Source: Methylococcaceae bacterium UBA1147
Lineage (GTDB): Bacteria; Pseudomonadota; Gammaproteobacteria; Methylococcales; UBA1147
Length of the DNA: 12,597 bases
Reading direction: 5' to 3'
NCBI GenBank assembly: GCA_002311315.1
Contig: DBZZ01000039.1
Span: forward strand, 15,749-28,345
Shown: positions 6,719-12,597 of the stretch, in pieces
How the letters are laid out: the number at the start of each line of letters is the position of its first letter
How positions within the stretch are numbered: position 1 is the stretch's first letter
The notes under the pieces: model-generated
The model's input: only the letters and a program-made list of their open reading frames with translations
Database searches by the model: none
What the model was told of the DNA's origin: nothing
Translations under genes and position numbers: made by a program

Positions 6719-7837
6719 ATGGAAGACCCGTCTTCCCCTCTAAGTGAAAAGGAATTCACAACCAGAACCATTGAAACGGCGATCCGTCTCGTTCTGGTTC
6801 TGGTGATCCTGGGATGGTGCGTCAGGATTGTCTTGCCTTTCATAATCCCCGTGGTCTGGGGAATCATTATCGCGGTAGCGATATACCCCGTGTTTGTCAA
6901 ACTTCAGTTGCTGCTCGGCGGTCGGGAAAAACTGGCGGCCATCGTCTACCTGCTGGTCACCGTGTCACTGATCGTCATACCAGCGGTGATGATAGCTGGA
7001 TCTTTCCTTGAAACGTCGAAGCAGCTGGTCAGCGATCTGAATGATGGTAGCCTGACCATTCCGCCACCCGGTACGAATATCCGGGAATGGCCCCTGATCG
7101 GCGCACAGGCCCACGATGTATGGATGCAGGCTTCGGAAAACCTCGAGGAAACAGCACGCCAATATGCTCCGCAGATCAAGGAAATCGGTGGGACCCTTTT
7201 GGCCGCCGCTACCGGAGCAGGAGGCGGGATTCTTCAACTGATCTTTTCACTGATCATTTCCGTAGTCTTTCTGACCAAGGCTTCAGTATCCAATGACCTG
7301 ATGCTGAAGGTCCTTCAGCGCCTGTGCGGTAAAAAGCAGGGCGAGCACTACAACACTCTGGCTCGAACCACCATCCGCAGCGTTTCCCAGGGGGTCGTGG
7401 GAGTTGCCATCATCCAGTCCAGCCTGGCCGCACTGGGGCTTTACCTGATGAATGTCCCTGGATGGGGGTTGTGGGCCTTGCTGATCCTCGTTTTCGCGGT
7501 GGGCCAACTTCCCCTTCTGTTGATTCTACTGCCGATCAGCGGATACGTTTTTTCGGTATCCGAGACCCTGCCCGCCACCCTATTCACCGTGTGGAGCATC
7601 CTAGTCAGTGCTAGCGAAGCCTACCTGAAACCCCTGTTTCTGGGCCGAGGCATCGAAACCCCGACCCTAGTCATCCTGCTCGGCGCGATTGGCGGTTTGA
7701 TCCTTTCAGGAATCCTGGGACTTTTCGTTGGCGCCATTGTCCTGGCCTTGGGATACGAACTTTTCATGTCCTGGCTGAACAGAGCCACAGTGGACAAACC
7801 GGAAAAGAATAGCGCTGGCTCAACAACCGGTCAGTGA
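6719..7837 (+). CDS. AI-2E/PerM-family (YdiK-like) transmembrane transporter protein
   Basis: The 372-residue protein has the architecture of the AI-2E transporter superfamily (formerly UPF0118). Two N-terminal helices come first (about 22-60, including LPFIIPVVWGIIIAVAIYP), then a third (IVYLLVTVSLIVIPAVMIAG). A long soluble loop (about 100-155) precedes a helix LQLIFSLIISVVFL. The conserved region TTIRSVSQGVVGVAIIQSS and several further helices follow, ending in the family's C-terminal signature FLGRGIETPTLVILLGAIGG and FVGAIVLALGYELFMSWL. Members are inner-membrane proteins; a few have been linked to autoinducer-2 export or ion/proton exchange, but the substrate of most, including this one, is unknown. 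No quorum-sensing genes are nearby, so the name should not be taken as function. It is monocistronic, with its own promoter 75 bases upstream of the ATG. No Shine-Dalgarno is evident. Confidence 0.92.
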   Translation: MEDPSSPLSEKEFTTRTIETAIRLVLVLVILGWCVRIVLPFIIPVVWGIIIAVAIYPVFVKLQLLLGGREKLAAIVYLLVTVSLIVIPAVMIAGSFLETSKQLVSDLNDGSLTIPPPGTNIREWPLIGAQAHDVWMQASENLEETARQYAPQIKEIGGTLLAAATGAGGGILQLIFSLIISVVFLTKASVSNDLMLKVLQRLCGKKQGEHYNTLARTTIRSVSQGVVGVAIIQSSLAALGLYLMNVPGWGLWALLILVFAVGQLPLLLILLPISGYVFSVSETLPATLFTVWSILVSASEAYLKPLFLGRGIETPTLVILLGAIGGLILSGILGLFVGAIVLALGYELFMSWLNRATVDKPEKNSAGSTTGQ

Positions 7838-7942
7838 AAAAAGAAGCTCCGGATGGTTGATCACTCAGCAGCCCTATTTTCGAACTGCTGCCGAAATACT
7901 CAAAACCTTGTTCTACACAGACCAAACGATTAAAGGCCTGTC

Positions 7943-7996
7943 GTCGGCATTCAGCCCAGCCTCATTGCCGACATCCGTTCTTTTCTGAGAAAAGAA
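7943..7996. terminator. Candidate bidirectional terminator region between convergent genes
   Basis: Two inverted repeats lie in the 174-base convergent gap. GTCGGCA (7943-7949) pairs with TGCCGAC (7966-7972) around a 16-base loop. Just after it, TTCTTTTCT-G-AGAAAAGAA (7978-7996) is a perfect 9-base inverted repeat that is T-rich on its left arm, so the first stem is followed by a T-rich tract on the plus strand. Placement after the AI-2E gene and after the lipoprotein gene fits termination, but the T-tract is interrupted and the loop is long. Confidence 0.4.
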
Positions 7997-8011
7997 GAAA
8001 AGCCAGTTAAC

Positions 8012-9085
8012 CTATAGCCGCTCTTCTGCCCTCTTTTCACTGGCCAACTTTTCCAATGCCTTCAATCCACGCATATCGGCGCCGGAAGGCAGCGCCTGGC
8101 CAGGGAATTCTATCCAGTCCGCAATATCCAGCAATGGAATCCGACGCTGTAAGTCCCGCAGTAACATGTGATAACCATTTTCATAAAAGGCTATGCTAAC
8201 CGCCTGACCGGCCTTGCCGGTGGGCAGCATCTGCAAAGCCTGCATTACTGGGAGCTGTGGAATAACCTCATCCTTCTCGCCGTATAAAATGAGCAGGCGG
8301 CTTTTCAGTTTTGCAAACCCTTGTAGCGCATTGTCCATGAGATTAACCAGACCATAAATCGCTTCAACCCGGGTTTCCTTGATCACCAGGGGGTCACGCC
8401 CCAGTTGTCTGAGCATTTCGATATTGTCAGACGGCGTGATTTCCAACCCCTCACCCGTGAGTTTCATCCACGGCATCGTATGGACCGTAAACCAGAGCAG
8501 CGCTCGCTGATACCAGGGCATGGTCTCACGCCCCCAGACTGCCGGCGCCGAAAGAATCACTCCGTCTATTTCCGGCGGAGAAGCCGAGTTCATTGCCACA
8601 ATCACAACGGCTCCACCCATGCTTTCTCCCAGCAGGTAAACAGGCAACGACGGATGCTTGTGGCTTACGAGCCTTGAGAATTCCACCAGGTCGTTTACGT
8701 AGGCCTCCACGCCAAACCAGAGCCCTGCATCGGGAGAGTCACCGAAACCTCTCTGGTCGAAAGCGTAACTTGCTATACCCAGTTCACTCAGAAATTCTCC
8801 TGATGAAGAAAAAAAATTACTGTAATCATTAAAGCCATGAACCGCGATAACCAACCCCTTGGGCCTGCCATTTTCGGGCATCCAGCTACGAACAGGAAGT
8901 CGAGCACCATCGGCCGTGAGAAAAAACCGCTCTCCCAGTACCGGGGATACCACGGGTTTCCCGGGAAAATGTACCAAAGGCATGCAACTGGTGACAATCA
9001 GGGCCGTTACAAGACCGAAGACTGCCGATCGGATACGGGCACTGAGGGTAAAAAGGCTAGTGGAATTTTTCAGGGTTGAAGACAT
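8012..9085 (-). CDS. Alpha/beta-hydrolase lipoprotein, monoacylglycerol-lipase / lysophospholipase type
   Basis: This 357-residue protein is a serine hydrolase predicted to be anchored to the envelope. An N-terminal basic region and hydrophobic stretch (AVFGLVTALIVTSC) ends in a lipobox-like VTSC with Cys34, suggesting a lipoprotein. The hydrolase domain follows: the oxyanion-hole motif HGFNDYSNFF (about 83-92), the nucleophile elbow GESMGG with Ser155, the acid Asp272 in LILYGEKDEVIP, and His306 in YENGYHMLLRD. The overall pattern (FDQRGFGDSPD, lid region after SAPAVWG) is that of Hydrolase_4 monoglyceride lipases and lysophospholipases, so a glycerolipid or ester substrate is likely; the exact substrate is inference. 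Neighbours are pssA upstream on the same strand and a membrane protein facing it. A 246-base gap to pssA suggests its own promoter, though I see no good one. No Shine-Dalgarno is seen at the ATG. Confidence 0.9.
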   Translation of the reverse strand: MSSTLKNSTSLFTLSARIRSAVFGLVTALIVTSCMPLVHFPGKPVVSPVLGERFFLTADGARLPVRSWMPENGRPKGLVIAVHGFNDYSNFFSSSGEFLSELGIASYAFDQRGFGDSPDAGLWFGVEAYVNDLVEFSRLVSHKHPSLPVYLLGESMGGAVVIVAMNSASPPEIDGVILSAPAVWGRETMPWYQRALLWFTVHTMPWMKLTGEGLEITPSDNIEMLRQLGRDPLVIKETRVEAIYGLVNLMDNALQGFAKLKSRLLILYGEKDEVIPQLPVMQALQMLPTGKAGQAVSIAFYENGYHMLLRDLQRRIPLLDIADWIEFPGQALPSGADMRGLKALEKLASEKRAEERL

Positions 9086-9331
9086 TCAAAATCGGCGGCA
9101 CCGAATCACTCCCTTCAACATTCGGCATTCAAGAAGGGGCTCTTTACAGAAAGCCTAGTCCAACAAATCCTGTGGACAAAAAGAAGGCTGCAGATAAAGG
9201 TTTGATCCAATCTGGAACATTCGCGGAACTAACCGCCGGCAAACGGACAACAGAATCCATCAAAACACATGCAATAGGCCTGTAGTTCCGTCCTCGATTG
9301 GAAGGCTTAGCTGAAAATCGGCAGGGAAAGG

Positions 9332-10075
9332 TCAGCTTGCCGCCGTTGGCTTTTCCAGGGGTGCTTCATCGTCGTTAACGGGATGACTCCATGTCCAGCA
9401 GACACCAATCAGCAGATACCCCAGCGAAAGAGCAAACAGGTATTCCGGAAATAACATCATCGGAGTAACAATGTAAACAGCCATTAGATTGATGATCTGG
9501 AGAGAATTGACGGCGAGGTTTCTGCGTTTCTGCAGTTTCGGCAGGCGAACATTGCTGACCATTAGGATGGCCATTCCAAACAGTGCAACCGGCATCGCAT
9601 TCCACAGCGGGCTAGCCGGCAGATAAATCTCGGCCGACAGATATCCGCTGGCAGCCAGGGCGCCGCAGAGCGTCGAGGGTATGCCGAAAAACATGTTTTT
9701 CGCGCCCGGCGGTTCGGTCACGTTGAACCGGGCAAGACGGGCCGAGGCGGCCACCACGTAGAGTGCACACACGGTACCCAGCAGCAAGTCATGGTCAGCA
9801 AACATTCCATCGCCCGTGAAGCGGAAATAAACCAATGCCGCCGGCGCCATACCGAAACTTACAAAATCGGCGAAACTGTCCATCTCCGCTCCGAAGGAAG
9901 AACTGGCATTAAGCAGACGAGCCGCTCCTCCATCCAGTTTGTCCAGCAACACCCCCCAGAGAATCATCCATGCCGCAAGACTGAGATCGCCTGCCGCAGA
10001 ACAGACCATACTAGCCAGTCCAATGACCATGGACATGGCAGTAAATGCATTCGGTACAAGGTACTTGAGCGGCAT
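9332..10075 (-). CDS. pssA: CDP-diacylglycerol-serine O-phosphatidyltransferase (CDP-alcohol phosphatidyltransferase family)
   Basis: The enzyme transfers a phosphatidyl group from CDP-diacylglycerol to an alcohol, most probably serine, making phosphatidylserine at the inner membrane. The full CDP-alcohol phosphatidyltransferase signature is present: D48-G49-x2-A52-R53, eight residues, G62-x3-D66-x3-D70, with the additional Asp45 three residues before D48. These aspartates bind the metal ions and CDP group. Flanking hydrophobic segments give about six membrane helices, and the length (247 residues) and N-terminus (MPLKYLVPNAFTAMSMVIGL) fit subclass-II PssA. An in-frame GTG at 10087 would add four residues. 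I chose the ATG at 10073-10075 because GGAGGG lies five bases upstream, the best ribosome binding site seen here. A sigma70 promoter lies about 60 bases upstream. A related CDP-alcohol transferase with another acceptor remains possible. Confidence 0.9.
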   Translation of the reverse strand: MPLKYLVPNAFTAMSMVIGLASMVCSAAGDLSLAAWMILWGVLLDKLDGGAARLLNASSSFGAEMDSFADFVSFGMAPAALVYFRFTGDGMFADHDLLLGTVCALYVVAASARLARFNVTEPPGAKNMFFGIPSTLCGALAASGYLSAEIYLPASPLWNAMPVALFGMAILMVSNVRLPKLQKRRNLAVNSLQIINLMAVYIVTPMMLFPEYLFALSLGYLLIGVCWTWSHPVNDDEAPLEKPTAAS

Positions 10076-10133
10076 GAAGCCCTCCACTGACTGAGAAAAA
10101 GACGTAAACAGAAAACCGTTACCGAAACTAGGA

Positions 10134-10162
10134 AATCTACTTTGGCCCTCTCAGGTTGTCAA
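10134..10162 (-). promoter_or_regulatory. Sigma70 promoter of pssA
   Basis: The minus strand has a perfect -35 hexamer TTGACA (10157-10162), a 17-base spacer, and TAGATT (10134-10139, 4/6) as -10. The start point would be near 10127, leaving about 50 bases of leader that ends in the strong GGAGGG ribosome binding site. It is the clearest -35 match in the window. Confidence 0.6.
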
Positions 10163-10487
10163 TTCAAAGGCACGGCAACCATTTTTCGAATGACCTTCGG
10201 CAACTCATCCACTAGCCGTGGTAAGAAATACCGGTTCACATTGCTTGTCTTTCGACAGCACCGACCAACCCATTAGCGCCAAATGTCTCCATTGCATTTC
10301 GTGTTCTCTTCGTCGCCGAAGTGCGCTTTTTCCCGCAATCCATAACTTGTCCCGAATCGGTCGCGAAAAATCGATTATGGGGAAATCTAAATCGCCGCTT
10401 TCTGCCGTTAAGCTGCTGTTTTCTTGACTGGTGACTGAGTCCCCCAATAATCGGGCGATAGAGCCTGTGAGTAACCCATTTTTTCCG
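10163..10487. other. Non-coding or decayed stretch (about 325 bases) with no confident gene
   Basis: Between the pssA promoter and the TauE/SafE remnant I see no recognisable gene. A minus-strand frame is open from a TTG at 10549 to a stop at 10205 (114 codons); it has no early ATG, no ribosome binding site and a charged, non-membrane composition unlike the TauE/SafE protein it overlaps. Just past its stop, another minus-strand frame continues with protein-like text (RLVDELPKVIRKMVAVPLN), hinting at a frameshifted remnant of some unidentified gene. I cannot assign either. Confidence 0.4.
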
Positions 10488-10779
10488 TCAAGAGACCACC
10501 TTAGCGTATTTTCTTGAGACACGAACTGGACCGGAATCCGGTAGCGCAAAAAAACCCGGGCTTAAGCTGCAAATGCGGCCCAGGTTGTTGCTCAACACAG
10601 GGCACGATGGTCTGGGTATTGCGCCGGATGTCCTGACGCAGACTCAGCGTCAGCGCACCAATGATCGACCCGCACATCCCTAGGCAGTGCAGGCTGGTGA
10701 AAAACCCCATGGCCATGGCCACCAGGTACGATGTGCTGAATCCTTGAAGTATCTCCATAGCGGGCGCTGAGCTTAGCAT
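10488..10779 (-). pseudogene. Truncated, frameshifted TauE/SafE (UreH_2-type) membrane protein gene
   Basis: The minus-strand frame starting at 10779 (ATG; an alternative ATG at 10758 gives MEILQGFSTSYLVAM) reads VAMAMGFFTSLHCLGMCGSI and then IIGALTLSLRQDIRR. This is the N-terminus of the sulfite exporter TauE/SafE family proteins that often accompany cco oxidase genes, with the conserved HCLGMCG motif. After about 50 residues the frame becomes nonsense, while the next frame, entered near 10592-10600, reads SNNLGRIC, matching the family's following YNLGRI helix start. One extra base therefore breaks the gene. Resemblance stops near 10560, and the second frame ends at 10488. Intact members have about 220-240 residues and six helices, so roughly two thirds are missing. 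A sequencing error could explain the frameshift but not the truncation. Confidence 0.75.
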
Positions 10780-10830
10780 GCCCGACAGCCATTCAATAAA
10801 ATTATTTCCGGAACATTTTGCTCCCGTAAA

Positions 10831-11377
10831 AATACCCCGTGGCTCACGGTTCTTAAAACCTACATCGATGCAGGGCGGCCGCGCGATGGTCTGTCGGAGA
10901 AGTCAATCGGCAGTTTCGACCAGTTTGATCGTGATGTCCGGGGTGCGGTTGTGTGGCTCGGGTAGGGGATGTACTTGAGCAAATGGAAGCGACCCGCAGA
11001 GAAGACCCGGCGAAAGACGAAACAAGGAGCCTGCACCCAGCCTGGTTCGATCTTTTCGGGGGAAAAATGTTACCCGGACGGCACTGGAGGATATCTTGTT
11101 TAACTACCAGAGCCACGGTGCCCCTCTTTCACTCGCTGAGGATTTACAGACCCAGCTATTGAATATCATCAGCGGCATGGGCAAGAAAATCCCCATTCCA
11201 CAGATGACTCCGACACAACTGTTTCGGCGGCTGGGTGCGAAAGCTGGGCAAGTCATTGATGGCCGCTTTCTGGAGAAGGTAATCCCGCCAGGAAAACGCA
11301 AAGGTGAATCGACAATCTGGCGGTTAGAGACCGTTGCAGGAACTCCCGAAGCCGGGTCTCACAACAAGTCCGGCTAG
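10831..11377 (+). pseudogene. 3' remnant of a phage/ICE-type primase-helicase gene, broken by two frameshifts
   Basis: Three successive plus-strand frames join into one protein-like reading. The first (to TAG at 10963-10965) contains TPWLTVLKTYIDAGRP and SFDQFDRDVRGAVVWLG. After losing one base near 10962 the second reads VGDVLEQMEATRREDPAKDE and HPAWFDLFGGK. After losing one base in the GGGGGAAAAA run near 11058-11067 the third reads VTRTALEDILFNYQSHG, then LLNIISGMGKK, FRRLGAKAGQVIDGRF and a final GKRKGESTIWRLE before TAG at 11375-11377. From memory of the family, this order (LTxLRAYIxAGRP, GSFxxWxxxVRxALVWLG, ADPxxTMExxRxEDP, then a small C-terminal winged-helix-like segment ending in a WRLE motif) is the C-terminal part of large primase/helicase proteins of prophages and integrative elements. 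The N-terminal catalytic domains are absent. The frame is open back to 10777, but resemblance starts near 10831. Confidence 0.65.
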
Positions 11378-11577
11378 ATGTCAAGACCCTCTCTAGATAG
11401 CTTCTTTGCGGACAAGGATGGCGGCCTTAACAGTCTTTATACGGCAGGTTATCGATACCGACTGAAACCATACAATCATTCCGTCGCCAACACCCTTGCT
11501 GTCACTCGAAGTTACGGTGCTCTTGGCTTATCCCTTTATCCAAGAGCACATAAAATTGCTAAGAAGATGATTGTACC
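11378..11577. other. Short intergenic stretch with hairpin; 67-codon plus frame not accepted as a gene
   Basis: This 200-base stretch follows the primase remnant and ends at the stop of the minus-strand outer-membrane gene. A plus-strand frame begins with ATG directly after the remnant's TAG and runs to 11581, overlapping the opposite stop codon. It has no ribosome binding site, no recognisable motif, and contains the perfect hairpin at 11517-11549, so I treat it as non-coding or decayed. Confidence 0.45.
11517..11549. terminator. Perfect 10-bp hairpin between the primase remnant and the outer-membrane gene
   Basis: GTGCTCTTGG (11517-11526) and CCAAGAGCAC (11540-11549) are perfect inverted repeats with a 13-base loop. 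The hairpin lies about 30 bases past the stop of the minus-strand outer-membrane gene and about 140 bases past the plus-strand remnant, so it could stop transcription from either side. Neither side has a run of T residues after the stem, so a classical intrinsic terminator is not assured; it might instead be a repeat end or protein-binding site. Confidence 0.4.
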
Positions 11578-12597
11578 TTAAAAGTTAAGGTTAACTGTTC
11601 CTAGGATTCGATAACCGAGATCATCCTGATCACCATTGGAAGCATCAACGATGGGGTAGCCAAAAGAGGTGCCTACATTCCAGTTATTCCAGCGATTAGA
11701 TCCGGATACAAAACGCAACCCTGGGGAAAGATAAAGCGAATTGCCACCAGAATTGCCCACTTGAGCACCGGACTGTTTTTCTCTCTGTTGGTGTTGGCCG
11801 TTCAATTCAAGAATGCAATCAATGGCAGATTGATCAAACACACCAGCGAGGTCTGTCAGTGATAATCGGTAGGCACTTGAAATGTTGTAGCCAACCGAAT
11901 CACCCAAATCACTGCCTTGTGCGCCTTCACTTGAAAGGGTGTACATGACACTACCATCGAAGGACAAAGAATTAATCTGTTTGGTCAATGCAAAGCCAAA
12001 TAGACCGCTCCAGGCCCCTGAACCCGGTTGTAATTCGGTTTCAAATCGAGTGTTGTTATGCTCTCCGGCTCCGATACTGGAGACATATCGGCTCGCATCA
12101 CCCGTAGGGGCACTAACTCCCAGTAATAACGATAGGTGGGTATTGGTCTCAACATCTTTAAAGAATCGGTACTGTCCAAAGAACAAGGTATCCCCAACAC
12201 CGCTGTTATCACCCAGATCCATATTTTCTACTTCGTTATCATCAGCATGGTAATGGGAGTCTTCCATTCCATAACGAAAGACGAGAGGCACCCTAACACC
12301 AAGAGTCAAATCATCGGTTAGGCCATAACTCAGGCTAAAGGAGGGCAACATCATGCTGTCCACACTATGCAGGTCGGCACTGGTGTCGGCGAGTTTCAAC
12401 GATTCTCTTTTAACCGCACTTAATTTTTGGAACTTACGGTATTCAAAGCGGGTACCCACATTGAGATTGCCTTTGGGCGCCGTTATCGCGCTTTCGGTGT
12501 TCATGGGCGAGGCAAATCGTTTACCGCCCATAAAGCCCAAGCCGCTAGTATGCGAAGCTAAAACCGGTGTGGTACAAAGTAGGGATAAAACGACGGT
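11578..12597 (-). CDS. Secreted outer-membrane beta-barrel-like protein (5' end beyond the right edge)
   Basis: The frame is open from the right edge of the window to TAA at 11578, giving 339 visible residues; the initiation codon lies outside. The first visible residues, TVVLSLLCTTPVLA followed by SHTSG, form the end of a signal peptide with a plausible cleavage after VLA, so a TTG at 12540 is not the real start. The mature protein has alternating polar/hydrophobic strands rich in Gly, Ser, Asn and aromatic residues (NVGTRFEYRKF, LSYGLTDDLTLGVRVPLVFR, LSLLLGVSAPTGD, NVGTSFGYPIV). It ends LGTVNLNF, a terminal phenylalanine as recognised by the BAM machinery. This resembles the MetA-pathway-of-phenol-degradation / putative transporter barrel group, but substrate and role are unknown. 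Lines I sampled have clearly lower GC than the his-typA region, so horizontal acquisition is possible. Confidence 0.8.
   Translation of the reverse strand, partial: TVVLSLLCTTPVLASHTSGLGFMGGKRFASPMNTESAITAPKGNLNVGTRFEYRKFQKLSAVKRESLKLADTSADLHSVDSMMLPSFSLSYGLTDDLTLGVRVPLVFRYGMEDSHYHADDNEVENMDLGDNSGVGDTLFFGQYRFFKDVETNTHLSLLLGVSAPTGDASRYVSSIGAGEHNNTRFETELQPGSGAWSGLFGFALTKQINSLSFDGSVMYTLSSEGAQGSDLGDSVGYNISSAYRLSLTDLAGVFDQSAIDCILELNGQHQQREKQSGAQVGNSGGNSLYLSPGLRFVSGSNRWNNWNVGTSFGYPIVDASNGDQDDLGYRILGTVNLNF

Noticed and set aside
9076..9285. 69-codon plus-strand frame in the pssA-hydrolase gap
   Set aside because: Starts with TTG, overlaps the N-terminal coding region of the hydrolase gene, and has no membrane, signal or family features.
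11378..11581. 67-codon plus-strand frame directly after the primase remnant stop
   Set aside because: No ribosome binding site, no motif, contains a perfect hairpin, and overlaps the stop codon of the opposite gene.
11424..11590. CCTTAAC near 11424-11430 and GTTAAGG at 11584-11590, considered as integron attC-like ends
   Set aside because: The 7-base arms do not fit the attC core consensus (RYYYAAC / GTTRRRY), no internal L boxes are seen, and the spacing encloses the end of a gene on one side only. Chance is more likely.

Overview
The window looks like part of a proteobacterial chromosome, most likely a gammaproteobacterium. The reasons are a hisB-hisH-hisA-hisF block like that of pseudomonads and relatives, a typical TypA/BipA, a CDP-alcohol phosphatidyltransferase of the PssA type, a cco-cluster-style TauE/SafE membrane protein, and sigma70-like promoters. 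I cannot name the genus. The first 10 kb is mostly intact, ordinary core metabolism with moderately GC-rich coding sequence.

Layout. Positions 1-2442 (minus strand) carry hisB, hisH, hisA and the start of hisF, which runs off the left edge. Upstream on the same strand is typA (2593-4416). A divergent intergenic region separates typA from a plus-strand NAD(P)-binding epimerase/dehydratase-like gene (4608-5444). That gene converges on a minus-strand gene for an unrecognised seven-helix membrane protein (5501-6403). A 315-base divergent gap, which may hide a 45-codon single-helix ORF, leads to a plus-strand AI-2E/PerM-family membrane protein (6719-7837). This converges on a minus-strand alpha/beta-hydrolase lipoprotein (8012-9085). 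Upstream of the hydrolase lies pssA (9332-10075, minus), with a clear promoter and a strong ribosome binding site that fixes its start.

From about 10160 to 11580 the character changes. There is a truncated, frameshifted TauE/SafE-type gene (10488-10779, minus). Next to it is a decayed 3' remnant of a phage/ICE-type primase-helicase gene (10831-11377, plus), readable only by joining three frames. The stretch ends in a 10-bp perfect hairpin. I read it as the scar of a mobile element or degraded island. Beyond it, a lower-GC minus-strand gene (11578 to the right edge) encodes a secreted protein with outer-membrane beta-barrel features; its start lies outside the window.

How the genes work together. 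HisB, HisH, HisA and HisF carry out the middle steps of histidine synthesis, with HisH-HisF forming imidazole glycerol phosphate synthase. PssA makes phosphatidylserine for membrane lipids. TypA is a ribosome-associated stress GTPase. The other genes look like independent single-gene units. I found no CRISPR array, rRNA, tRNA or intact transposase, and no convincing new multi-gene system. The main points of interest are the decay zone and two unassigned membrane or envelope proteins.
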